In this document: positions 1-10,064 of the stretch, piece by piece
Layout of the letters: every line of letters begins with the position of its first letter
How positions within the stretch are numbered: the stretch's first letter is position 1
NCBI GenBank assembly: GCA_028023455.1
Contig: JAQFVV010006274.1
Location: 686,001-750,000 of the forward strand
Origin: Epiperipatus broadwayi
Lineage: Eukaryota; Onychophora; Udeonychophora; Euonychophora; Peripatidae
Direction: 5' to 3'
Length of the DNA stretch: 64,000 bases
The notes under the pieces: generated by a model
The model's input: only the letters and a program-made list of their open reading frames with translations
The model's database searches: none
What the model was told of the DNA's origin: nothing
Position numbers and translations under genes: made by a program

Positions 1-57
1 TCAGAGTAACAATGAAACAGGAATGGAAAAAGTAATGGAAGAAATTGCGACTTTTAA
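1..57 (+). CDS. UBR2: UBR1/UBR2-like E3 ligase, exon (cut by left edge)
   Basis: N-recognins of this family bind destabilising N-termini and ubiquitinate the protein through a RING domain further downstream. Read from base 2, the exon gives QSNNETGMEKVMEEIATF plus two bases (AA) of a split lysine codon. The donor is AA|GTAATT at 57/58. The split codon is completed by the first base of the exon at 30828, giving ...ATFKKPAG, which matches my recollection of the vertebrate UBR1/UBR2 region just before the YHYSRAEQSK-like block. The exon start is off the window. Whether this is the orthologue of UBR1, UBR2 or a single ancestral gene cannot be decided from so short a piece. Without the downstream exons this fragment alone would not be callable. 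Confidence 0.8.
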
Positions 58-3000
58 GTAATTAAATTATTTTCATTCTTTTTTTTTTTGCTTCATTATA
101 AATGATTGGTTTAATTCTAAAAATATTCAATTTATTTTTGTCATATAGTCATTATTGTTATGACTTGTTTGTTTGTACATTTTCAATATTTATAATCTAA
201 ATACTTAATTTAAATATATAGTAAAAAAATTAAAATAACATATTAATAATTATATAATAATAATGGAGACTGGAATGCTTGTAGCTAGGCAAAAAAAAAA
301 AGTGAAAGATGATTTGTAAATTTTTGTTAGGGAAAATAATATTCACTAATATGCAATATGAAAATTGAAAACTCTGGATTGATTTCCAGCTGGAAGAAGT
401 TAAAAAAATTTACAATTGAGCAATTGCTCATTCATTTGTTTTGTTGTTTCATTGTTCTTGGCTTCAAAGCAACTGACAATTTTATTTTAATATGTAATTT
501 AAAAGTCATAAAAAGAGAGAAAAAAAATTATATTGCATATTAATAAAATGTAGATCGAAATAAAGCATTTAATATGGTTTTTTTCAACTTAAAATTAATG
601 TAGGATTTAATCACAATTTAATTGTCATGGAAATTATTGATATCACTATCAAATTGATTTCCATGCTTGTTTGACTATCCCTAATGATTGTTGGAGTTAT
701 ATTTGCAACATTTTATTTAAAACAATAAGACTGTTAGTCTATATTGTATTTCCAAAACCTAATTTATTTGTTACAAATATAAATTTGTAAATCAAAATCA
801 TTCTTACAAGTAATATTTCTAATTTACAAATATAAAAAAGAAGTCATAAATTGAAGTACAAAAGCAGAGGTTTGTCATTTCGCTACCTCTGATAAAAAAA
901 AAAAAAATTAGTGATAGATTTATTATTTAAACTCCCTTTCTAAATCTGAATGAACTATTGTTAAGACAACATAAAGCACTGAAATCTTTTTTAAAATTTA
1001 AAATTCCATTTATAATTATTAATTTATTATAAAATCATCATTGCTATGATCATAATAGAGATATTCCTTTTTCATCTAATCCTGACTCGTTGTATAATAT
1101 CAACATTCTCATGATGTCTTTTGTTTCAAATCAAATATTTTTAAACAAAATCCTCTGATTAATCATAATTATCTTTGTTTTAAAATAAATATTTTTAAAA
1201 TATTTTGCAAAAGTAATCATAAATATATGGATAAACTATGGAAATTGTATAATTTTTTCCTCCATACATATATATAAGTGTATTCTCACAGGTGCTCTTG
1301 AAGCCCGAGATGAAAGAATCTGCAACTTAGCAGCAATGTCAGATCTTTTGTTCTCTGTATGATAATGATATCTTCAGATTATTTTTAAACTAATAAATAA
1401 ATATAAATGTTAGTTCCAATTTCTTTCATTAAATGAACACAAAATTGGAAAGTAGCACTATAGGTAGTAGGAAAATAGTAAAGCCATCAGAATACACGAC
1501 AAAAATGTTGCTGGAAGTAATCCAGTGAAGTTATGTATTAGGAAAATATGAAAAAACTTTAATCGACTACTGATAAATTGAAGAGGAATTGTGGCACTTT
1601 GATAAAAAAAAAAAAAGATAATAAGAATTAGAAAAAAAAGATATGAATTATTTAAGAAAAATTTAAAACAAGTTATTTCATAGATAATACATTTTGAAAG
1701 AAATAAAATGAAGAAAAGTCCTTGGATTACAATGAGGTAATTAATATAATGATTTCATACTATTTTTAATAATTCATTGCGCATAATTGTGTAAAAATTC
1801 TTAATACAGTTACTCTTTTAAAAGTGCCTTTTATTATGATTTTTTTTCCTAATTTCTTTTACACAAAATCATGTTATCTCAGTTATGATTTCAAATAATT
1901 TAATTTATGGCCTTAGCCCCATATTGAATTTTTAAAAAAACTGACTTGAGACACAATTTTCACAATAACTTCAGTTTTAACAATGTTAGAGCAAAAAGCT
2001 TTACATTGACAGATACTAGAAAAACTATGGAAAACAATAAGGCTAAGACAAATAGTGATTACAATTTAAAAAATAAGAAAAAAAAAAGAAATTTCAACAT
2101 CTGAAATAATTATTACTTTATTGTTTGTTTATCATTTCTAATTTATCATTAATTAAGTTTAAATTTCATCTTTATTGATAATTTCTTTGTATTCCTCACA
2201 AAATTATCTTTCAAATCTTATATAATACTTCCTACCTGAGATAATCCATAGCTTCAGAATCTCCAAAACTAATCGCATAAGAATTCTTCATTTTTATGTT
2301 GTATCCCAAAAGTTAACAAATCTCAAGGCGGCTATAAGAAAAAGATTCATTCTAATAAAAGATACAAAACAAATCATTTCCAGAAGGTGGATGTGCATTT
2401 GTCATCATAGCAATTGGCTTCTTGTCTATCTAAAACTAGAAATTGTAGACTACTGTCTGTATCAATGATAAAATGAATTTCATCTCTTCATTTTATATTT
2501 TTTATGTACACCAGTGATATTTATATTCTTTATGCACACCAGTGATGCTATCTTGTTATATTTATTGTTCCACAGAGATATAATTTATTTGCATATAGCT
2601 GATTTGCTAGCTATAGACTTGAAAATAATGTGATGCAAGATGTGGCAAAACTACTGACTCCACAGCATGAGTACCAAGGCATAGGCAAGAATCAGAATTT
2701 GATTCTTTGTCTGCATACAATTCCATGTGGTATATACATAACCATTATCTCTATCACCACACACACACACCATTTGAAATCTCTTTATTAGTTTTAAGTG
2801 TTTATATTTTCACATGTTACTATGCCCAGTAAATTTTGTGATTGCTTTACCAACTGCAACTTTACTATACATGTGATAAACAGTCTTTTTACATTGCACT
2901 ACCCTATAATTTTTATGTATAAAAATTACTTGTTATACAAACACAGACCGGCAAGTACAAACACACTAATACAAATATAAACATACTAATAAATTATTAA

Positions 3001-3154
3001 ACCTTTTAAGAATCATTATGCATTGTACATAAACTTCTTTTGTTATATTTGAATACAAATTTATATACTGTATAATAAAGAGCATAAATGATTTAATATT
3101 ATATATATACAAACACAAACATACCATTTATCAAATAATTAAAAAAATTGTAAA
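58..3154. other. Intron sequence with no recognised element
   Basis: A+T-rich DNA with frequent homopolymers. A short (CA)n run lies near 2758-2771, and a roughly 35-bp direct repeat around the word CACCAGTGAT lies at about 2510-2545. A compositionally richer stretch at 1292-1365 sits behind an acceptor-like CACAG and stays open for about 23 codons, but it matches nothing I know. Confidence 0.5.
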
Positions 3155-3294
3155 ATACTATTCAAATAAGATGTGATATGTTGGACTTTTTCCATCATTT
3201 ATGAGTGAATGTTAAATGTATTGAAAATTTTAAACTTTATTTAAACTTTCCAAATACATCAACTTGTTAGTAATAACACACAAATAGACAATAC

Positions 3295-3360
3295 AGGTTA
3301 GTAATTACACAACGTTTAGAGTAGTATTATTCTCCACTCTTCTTCAGGTGTTGCTGGCCT
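3295..3360 (-). ncRNA. Hammerhead ribozyme-like motif, left arm of PLE-1 (decayed)
   Basis: Reading the minus strand, the order is a GGCCAGC strand for stem I, the core box CTGAAGA, a stem II of GAGT...ACTC closed by an A-rich loop, then TAAAC where the active core has GAAAC, a short stem III, and ACTAACC for the other side of stem I. This is the type I hammerhead layout described for PLEs (Cervera and de la Peña). G12 of the core is replaced by T, so cleavage is not expected. Confidence 0.65.
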
Positions 3361-3372
3361 ATATGCACAGTG

Positions 3373-3915
3373 GCCATGGGATTATCTCTGTCACCCTTGC
3401 TCAGCAACATTTACATGGAAGAACTTGAAACCACAGCCATAAATACTACTCCATGTCCACCTAAAGTGTGGCTTCGATATGTTGATGATACATTTGTGGT
3501 ATGGCCACATGGCTAGGTAAAATTACAGTCATTCTGGATGCACATTAACAACATATCTTCTACAATTAAATTCACGATGGAATCAGAACAAGAACAAACA
3601 GTGGCATTCTTGGATGTTCTTATGACAAGACTCCCTCAGGTCAAAGTAAAAACAACAGTGTATAGGAAACCAACACACACTGGCAAATACTTGGCATATG
3701 CATCCAATCATACAAGAAGCACTAAACAAGGAATTATACTATCACTATGGAACAGAGCAAAGAAGGTTTGTTCAGAAACCAGTGATTTGGAAAAAGAAAA
3801 GATTCACATAGAACAAATGCTTATGAAGAATGGTTATCCATCAGCAGTCATCAGAAAAACCTTCAATAGACAACACAAGGAGCACCAAAAGAGAAAACAG
3901 TTATTGGTACAGTAG
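3373..3915 (+). pseudogene. PLE reverse transcriptase, C-terminal part, broken
   Basis: One frame runs from 3373 to the stop at 3913-3915 and is interrupted by an in-frame TAG at 3514-3516. Just after its start it reads AMGLSLSPLLSNIYMEELE, then the catalytic-site motif YVDDTFVVW (about 3478-3504). After the internal stop comes a segment with TVAFLDV and VYRKPTHTGKYL, characteristic of Penelope RT fingers/thumb remnants. The N-terminal half of the RT is absent because the inverted left arm joins directly upstream. The next domain continues in other frames after 3915, so at least one frameshift separates RT and endonuclease. It cannot make a working enzyme. Confidence 0.85.
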
Positions 3916-4269
3916 TGTATCCATACATACCAAGAATGACGGACAAGTTAAAGAAAATCTGCAAGTCAATATAACATTAGAACTGCTTCCCAAAGTCATA
4001 TCACACTTCGAGGAATGCTTACTTCTACTAAGCCTAAACTGGAAATGCTGAAGAACAAAAACTGCATCTATGAGATACCATGTGAATATGGAAGGAAGTA
4101 CATTGGTCAGACCTGTCAGCCTGTTGAACAGCGATTGAAGGAGCACAAACTAATGGTTAAAAGAGAAAAAACAGATGTGTCTACCATAGCAGATCATGTA
4201 TGTACTAATGACCATGTGCTCAAGTGGGAAAATACAAAGATATTGGATAAAGAGGAAAAAAATGCATAG
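3916..4269 (+). pseudogene. PLE linker and GIY-YIG endonuclease domain
   Basis: After the stop at 3915 the linker TVVYPYIPRMTDKLKKIC remains readable in another frame up to about 3965, then shifts again. An open stretch from 4015 to 4269 holds the GIY-YIG core: IYEIPCEYGRKYIGQT, followed by VEQRLKEH. Canonical PLE endonucleases have a second Cys after the IPC motif (CxC type); here that position is Tyr (CEYG). The domain nicks target DNA during retrotransposition. It ends at TAG 4267-4269, about 220 bp before the tRNA-like segment of the right arm. Confidence 0.82.
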
Positions 4270-4484
4270 AAGAAAATTCTAGGAAACTGCTCATATGACA
4301 ATGGTAAATAATCCTATAAGTCAACCCAGTATGGCAATACACAATGTATGGAAGCCTCTAATTAATCTTGCTCTTAGGAAAAAATAATAATAATTAGAAG
4401 GAAAAAAAAAATTGGAGGACTCAGGAGGATTTGAACTAACCCTCATATATAAATATATCAAATTTCTACTATATGTTGCCTTTG

Positions 4485-4566
4485 ACAGAATAGCTCAGTT
4501 GGTAGAGCGTTTGCCTTAAATTCAATATTCAAGAATCTAAAGGTGCGAGTTCAACTTCTAAGCGAA
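4485..4566 (+). other. tRNA-like segment in PLE-1 right arm
   Basis: An A-box-like D-arm block, TAGCTCAGTTGGTAGAGCG, starts at 4491. A degenerate B-box lies at about 4542-4554 (GGTGCGAGTTCAA). The spacing between the boxes is longer than in an intronless tRNA, and the acceptor stem does not close convincingly. It sits immediately upstream of the hammerhead-like motif. It could be an old tRNA-derived module captured by the element rather than a functional tRNA gene. Confidence 0.55.
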
Positions 4567-4585
4567 TATTGTCACGGTGCATATA

Positions 4586-4650
4586 GGCCAGCAACAGATG
4601 AAGAAGAGTGGAGAATAATACTACTCGAAACATTTTGTAATTACTAACCT
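4586..4650 (+). ncRNA. Hammerhead ribozyme-like motif, right arm of PLE-1 (decayed)
   Basis: GGCCAGC (stem I), then ATGAAGA where the active core has CTGAAGA, stem II AGAGT...ACTC, an intact CGAAAC box at 4625-4631, a small stem III and GTA, then ATTACTAACC for stem I. The first core base is changed (C to A). The arm on the other side of the element has kept this box but lost G12 instead. Confidence 0.65.
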
Positions 4651-4799
4651 GTATTGTCTATTTGTGTGTTATTACTAACAAGTTGATGTATTTGGAAAGT
4701 TTATTTAACATTCACTTATAAATGATGGAAATAGTCCAACATATCACATCTTATAATATACCATCATTACAAACCTTCAGACATATACTATTCAAATAA

Positions 4800-5164
4800 T
4801 TAAAAAATAAAAATTGAATACTTATGACCTGATATTCTGATTACATTTTAAAGGCCTTGAAATGCGAATTATCGGTGCATTTTTAATCCATTTTAGTAAT
4901 GTTCTTTGGCTGATTAAAAATTTCTATCTTTTTCTTCTCCATGTGAACTAGTAAACTGAATAGAAAAGAAAGAAAATAAATGAACTTATTAATAAAAAAT
5001 TCAAATTTTATCGGATTTCAACATGAGATATGCCATTTGAAAGAGATTTTAAAGCAGCAACAAATGCTGGGATTTTTGTTGACATCATGTTTGTACTTTT
5101 CATGCAATTTTAAAAAGAAAACAAATTTCAACGAGTCAACTACCTTCATGCTGCATTCCCACTA
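4800..5164. other. Spacer between PLE-1 and RTE-A
   Basis: A+T-rich intron sequence. No gene, repeat or element end was recognised. Confidence 0.4.
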
Positions 5165-7134
5165 TAAACTGTCAACATGTTAACTCTTTCAATGATGTCA
5201 GTAACACTTATTTGTACTCTCATGCAGGTATTTCATTTTCGATCTCTTCTCATTATTCCTAACATGCATTTGTCCATTCTTCATTGAGTAGTCTGAAGTC
5301 TCGGTATTGCTCTTCTATTAAGTGTCCAGAATCATAAGTAAAAACTGGTAAAACATATTTATTAAAAACCTTCATTTTCAAACACATAGGCATAATTTCT
5401 TTTAATATTAAGTTATTTCTACCAAAAACACTCCAACTAAGCTTAATTCTTTGATTAATTTCATCCATTATATTTCCACCTGTTTTAATAATCTGACCAA
5501 GTAATTTATAGTTGTTAACTTTTTCTTTCTCCTCATCAATCTTTATTTTTTTATTTTGAAAAAATCAATTTACACATTATTTTACTCTTTTTTAGCTTTT
5601 TACCTTAGATCCTGATGACTCTTGCAACATTTCCTGAAACTCTGATGCATCATTTGCAAAAACAATTACATTATTTGCAAAATCTAGATGATTTAAATAA
5701 TCTCCATTTACTTTTACTTCTTTATTTTCCTACTTTAATCCACAAAATATTTTTTGCAAAACTGCTGTAAAAATTTTGAGATATGGAATTACCCTATTGT
5801 GCAGTCTTGTCAATGTTAATATTCCTAGTATCATTATGTATTCTAATTGTTGCTGTTGCATTTTTATAAATATTTTTCAGAATATGACAATATCCTGGAT
5901 GTATACCTTGATGATCCAATGCTTTAATCACTGAAGAAATGCTTATAGAATCAAATGCTTTTTCATTATCTACAATTTTAAAGCATAATGACAACTCATA
6001 TTCATTGGTCCTTTTTATAATGTCTCTCAATACTTGTATATGATCTACTGTATTAAGATTACTTTTAAATCCTGCTTGTACTTTTGGTTGCTTAAAATCC
6101 AAAGTTTGCTGTAGATGAATTGTAATTATTTTGATAAAATTTTTGTATAGAAATGATAAAAGACTGATAGGTCTGTAATTTCTAATATCTTCTTCACCTT
6201 TTTAAAATATTAATACTGCATTCTTCCAATCACCAGATACATCTTTATTATTTAATCATTTGATATATAACTTTACCAAAATCTTTTCTATTTCTTCACC
6301 TGCTTCTTTTAAGATAATGAATATAATTACTTCATTACTTGGAGGCTTTTTCATTCTTCATAAATTTAAGTGCATGATGAGGTACTTTTCCTTGTTTTTT
6401 GTTGCCATATAATTTTTAATAGAACTCTTCTACACATTTCATGATGTCATCTTTCTTTTCAGTAATAGTTCCATCTTTTTTTCGTATTGCAGAAGTTTTC
6501 TATCAATACCAAGATGTTGCTATACATCTTGAGAATTTTATTCTCATCTATAGCTTTCCTTGCTAGATCGGAATTATACTTTCTTAAATCATTATCAACT
6601 CTTTTTCACACTATTTTATAAAATTCTAGATATTCAATCCTTCTTTATACATCATTTTTATATATTTTCATATTCCTTCTTTTCTTCATATACCAAATTG
6701 TTTTGTCTCAATAGAAATTTTACTGGTCAATTGCTATTTTTTTTTTGGACTACCTATATTTGTTGCAGTTTTTAAAAGTGTATTAGTTATCTTCTTGTTA
6801 ATTTTGTTGTGTTCAAAATCTGTTAATATGTGAAAGCGATTTGCAAGTTCTAATTTAAATTCATTGGAATGTTTTCGAAGATTAGATATATCAGCTGTGA
6901 ATAGTATTTTTATTAATAATTTTTGTCTTTCTAGTTTTGCACTCACATGTATCCTACATCTCACTAATCGATGATCATTTCCTGTGTTGAATTTATTAAA
7001 AACATTACTGTCTTGAAATACATTTTTTCTGTTAGTCAAAATATAATCCAATTAAGCTGTACCTTTATTTGGTTTCTTCCATTTTCTGTGTTGAATTTAT
7101 TAAAAACATTACAATCTTAAAATACATTTTGTCT
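5165..7134 (-). pseudogene. RTE-type LINE, endonuclease end and reverse transcriptase (RTE-A)
   Basis: Read on the minus strand, 7051-6734 encodes the end of an APE-type endonuclease: DYILTNRKNVFQD, then FNTGNDHRLVRCRI, the conserved (S/N)DHR site of RTE clades. 6102-5794 encodes reverse transcriptase with FKIVDNEKAFDS (the first catalytic Asp region is altered from the usual FVDYEKAFDS) and ALDHQGIHPGY. 5468-5259 is a later segment with IKLSWSVFGRNN. The pieces lie in different frames with stops between them, so the copy is dead. The upstream endonuclease N-terminus lies apart, at 12300-13130 and 9592-9760, beyond other insertions or rearrangements. Confidence 0.8.
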
Positions 7135-7321
7135 TGTAACGGACGAGAAAAAAAAAGTCTGGAGACTAGGGTATAATGCAGATGTAACAGTGTGGAAACT
7201 TTGGTTCAATGAGCCACGATTGGCTGCCCCAGATGACACGGTCCGCAGAGTTCTACCAGACTGGGAAAGGGCAAAAGTCGCATCTAACTATGGTCAGACT
7301 TTGGGTCTTTGGGTAGGGTAG
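7135..7321 (+). other. GC-rich open segment behind a TGTAACGG start
   Basis: The RTE sequence stops at 7134 and a TGTAACGG word, the same start as the LTR family at 10065, begins at 7135. From 7157 a 54-codon frame stays open to TAG 7319-7321, with a composition far richer in G+C than the surroundings. It includes WKLWFNEPRLAAPDD and RRVLPDWERAKVASNYGQ. I do not recognise it. It could be a coding remnant of an LTR element, a processed piece of a host gene, or a chance open frame preserved by composition. Confidence 0.3.
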
Positions 7322-8497
7322 GATGCTGTTGAAAACTTGATGAAATGCCTAACCAATGATTGCATGTACTTTTAATTGATTAACTCTATATCTGTTTATT
7401 AATATCATGTACAATTTTCGATTCGGTTATGCCCTAATATTCAAGCCCAGGGAGAATATTGCCTTTGACTCACTTAACAAGTATTATCAGATACACGAAG
7501 CAACCTCTGCACCTCTGTATAGCATTGAAAACACTTAAATTTACCATAAAAGTATTATATGAAAATGAAATAGGTGTGTGAATATTACAATTATTGTTGG
7601 ATTGTTGAATGCCATGACAACTAAATAAACCAGAGACTGGAATAATGTGAATGATTTAACATTTATTAACAATGATAAATGAACTTAGAAATAAAGTATT
7701 TTAAACAATAATAATTAAAAAAAAAGAGTATATATACATGTGTCTAATATGAATCTCTACCATTCTATCAGTTAATAATTCTATAGATCCATACCCTTTT
7801 ATCATATGGTAGAAATCCATTTATGATGCTCATTAATTACAAAATTGTGAAATATACAAGAAAAATAAATATTAATGATTTAAAATGATTACGATTCTGA
7901 TTTACTAAATTAAATATCTATTGTCTTATTTATAATTTTACTGTGATTTATTCCTGCAAAAGCAATCTATTTGATTTAGGTCCCTCCCTCCCCAATCTAA
8001 GTTTAAATACATATATGATAGATAAAAAGTTTATATTAGTTGATTGGTCATTCACACCGAAATAACATATAACAGTGGTTAATCAACAATATATAACACC
8101 TAATATGAATTCTGTGATCTACCAAATGCTGTAATTTAATCTGTGTAAAAATAGATGTAAATCTTACCTCAATATATACATAGATAACCTGATGTTAAGC
8201 AGCTAGAAAATCGATGATCTGAGCTAGATTTTATTTACAATTATAAAAAAGAAAATAACTAAGTTAACCATCCCTTCTTTTCTTCTCTGCTAACTCTAAA
8301 AATGAAATTTTTCACAGCATAAACTGTGAAGTGCCCCTTCGGAATATGGAAATAAAACTGATAAAAGAAAAATCAAACAAAATTTACAATCTTAATCTTT
8401 TGATCAAAAATGATAGTTGAGACAAAGTTCACAGAATCATCCTAGTAGTAGTAGTTCATGATGTTTAGGCGTAGTAATTTCCAATAAGCAGTTTAGC
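7322..8497. other. Intron sequence with no recognised element
   Basis: A+T-rich DNA. The section 8280-8490 is slightly richer in G+C and could be the 3' untranslated tail of the minus-strand open segment at 8498-8641. No other structure was seen. Confidence 0.35.
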
Positions 8498-8641
8498 TCA
8501 CCAAATCATTTTCTTTGGCAAAGGATTGATCATGCAGTGATGTTCCCTGGCATCGTTTAAAATAAACACATCGATCCTTAGCTGTTTCATTTCTAAATAT
8601 TCCTGTGCCACTTCTTCTTGGACAGCAGGCATCTTCTTGGG
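8498..8641 (-). other. Exon-like open segment, unknown
   Basis: On the minus strand a pyrimidine-rich tract ends in CACCCAAG near 8635, and the following frame reads MPAVQEEVAQEYLEMKQL..., then RIDVFILNDAREHHCMINPL, and stops at TGA 8498-8500. Codon composition is less A+T-extreme than the neighbours. It resembles a terminal coding exon of an antisense nested gene, or a coding scrap of a mobile element. I recognise no family. Confidence 0.3.
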
Positions 8642-8683
8642 TGTTACAATAAAGTAGAAAAAAAAAATAGGGGTCTTACACAA

Positions 8684-9591
8684 ACATGTTAGGGAAGAAA
8701 GTAATCACACCATAACACGTTTTCCTTTACCCCATTTGCATCTAAAATAACATTAGATAACAATTTATAATCATATATTACTTTTTGTATATAGAATAAT
8801 TTTTTATATATATACGTTAAATAAATTATTCCATTTTTGTTTTAAGTATTAGCAGAATTAGTTTTTTTTTTTTGACAAGATTTAAAAATATCGGAAAATA
8901 ATCTAGTTATGAAAATCTATAAATTGTTCTTAATTTTCATTTTATAACTTTCTACTGAATTGGATAAAATTTAGAATACTGTACTTGATTTAAAAACTTC
9001 TGTAATTCAAATAAAAGACTTCATTTTAGTGTTCAAAATTTTAACTCAATTGCTGTTAGTTCATGATAACAGATGCATTGTTGTTAAGAAGAAAGATTTT
9101 AAAAGATTTTTGCTTTTATACAGTCCGTGCTTATATCTCGCAGTATACTAAGATCTTCATTTCTGGTTAGATTGACATGGCTACCCATTGTTAAGTACAT
9201 TTCATTAATAAAGACATAAAATAATTAAATCATAGTTTTATTTTCATACTCTGTTTCCTTGCTACTAACTTGACATCAGGTCATCTCCAAGTCACTTCAA
9301 ATTACGTCACACTATTGTTCAGTTTAGAGTGTATAACAATCTAGTAAAGCTTATCAAATAGTGTATATATATATCATTTTCTATAATATTTGTTGTACTA
9401 AATGATTCATTATAAAACAATAATTTATTATGAATTCTTTAATTAACTGCTAATGTAAATAAACATATGTGTTGTACATATATATGCATGTCAATAATAA
9501 TTAAATAACCTTCCCATTATTAGTGTCAGTTTCACAGTGGACTTGATTTAATAAGTGGGCTAATCTTGGCAGGGATGATTATGTTTGTAGG
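8684..9591. other. Intron sequence with no recognised element
   Basis: A+T-rich, with poly-T runs and a (TA) cluster near 9364-9372. Nothing identifiable. Confidence 0.35.
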
Positions 9592-9760
9592 CTATCCCAA
9601 TATAATCCGATTCTGCTGTACCTTTATTTGAATACTTCCATGTCCATTTCTGTTTAACATTTTTGTCAAAAAAAGATAATATAAAGGTTTTTTTTTTTCT
9701 GCAAACTCCACAAATCTATGTCCTCTCTCATTTCTGTATAAACTGTGTAACACAAAGTTT
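9592..9760 (-). pseudogene. RTE endonuclease, middle fragment
   Basis: Minus-strand reading gives YRNERGHRFVEFAEKKK, then, after frame changes, segments like LYYLFLTKMLNR and the approach to the IDYILTNR motif. This is the middle of the RTE endonuclease. It overlaps by roughly 40 bp with the end of RTE-A at 7051-7090, so it is either a second copy or the product of a local duplication. Confidence 0.65.
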
Positions 9761-10064
9761 ACCATAAGTGGCAGTGGCTGCTGCGGCAGAATAAACATCC
9801 TACTTCTGTGCTGTAAATACCGTAGCGAAATGTTAATAATGGGATTGTTTGTATAAACTGTGGCAGAATAATATGTCCTATTTCTGTGCTGTAGCATAGA
9901 AATAGATACCATAGTGAAATTTAAAATGGGATTATTGTTTGTATAAACTGTGTGACACAAAGTTCACCATAAGCGGCGGCGTCCACTGCGGCAGAATAAA
10001 CGTTCTATTTCTGTGCTGTAGCATAGAAATAGATGCCACAGACAAATAATTGGACTATTTCTAT
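9736..10064. repeat. Minisatellite-like repeats
   Basis: About three degenerate units begin near 9736, 9849 and 9937. Each contains GTATAAACTGTG, GCGGCAGAATAA and TATTTCTGTGCTGTA, with the trailing word AGCATAGAAATAGAT in two of them. A similar word (TTTCTGTGTATTTGCATAGA) lies at 12272-12291, on the far side of the LTR at 10065-12213, so the LTR appears to have inserted into this array. Confidence 0.6.

Larger units (their letters stand above)
3170..4784 (+). mobile_element. Penelope-like retroelement with inverted terminal arms (PLE-1)
   Basis: The insertion is bounded by a perfect 15-bp direct repeat ATACTATTCAAATAA (3155-3169 and 4785-4799), the variable-length duplication expected of PLEs. 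The left arm (3170-3360) is the reverse complement of the right arm (about 4586-4760), so the terminal repeats face each other. Between them lie the C-terminal part of a PLE reverse transcriptase and a GIY-YIG endonuclease. The right arm carries an extra outer segment (about 4757-4784) that the left arm lacks. Most of the N-terminal RT is missing, as in a 5'-truncated copy. It is inactive, since the coding region has stops and frameshifts. Confidence 0.85.

Noticed and set aside
1292-1365. Exon-like stretch after CACAG reading ALEARDERICNLAAMSDLL
   Set aside because: It does not fit between the UBR exons at 57 and 30828, which already join in frame, and it runs into stops with no donor.
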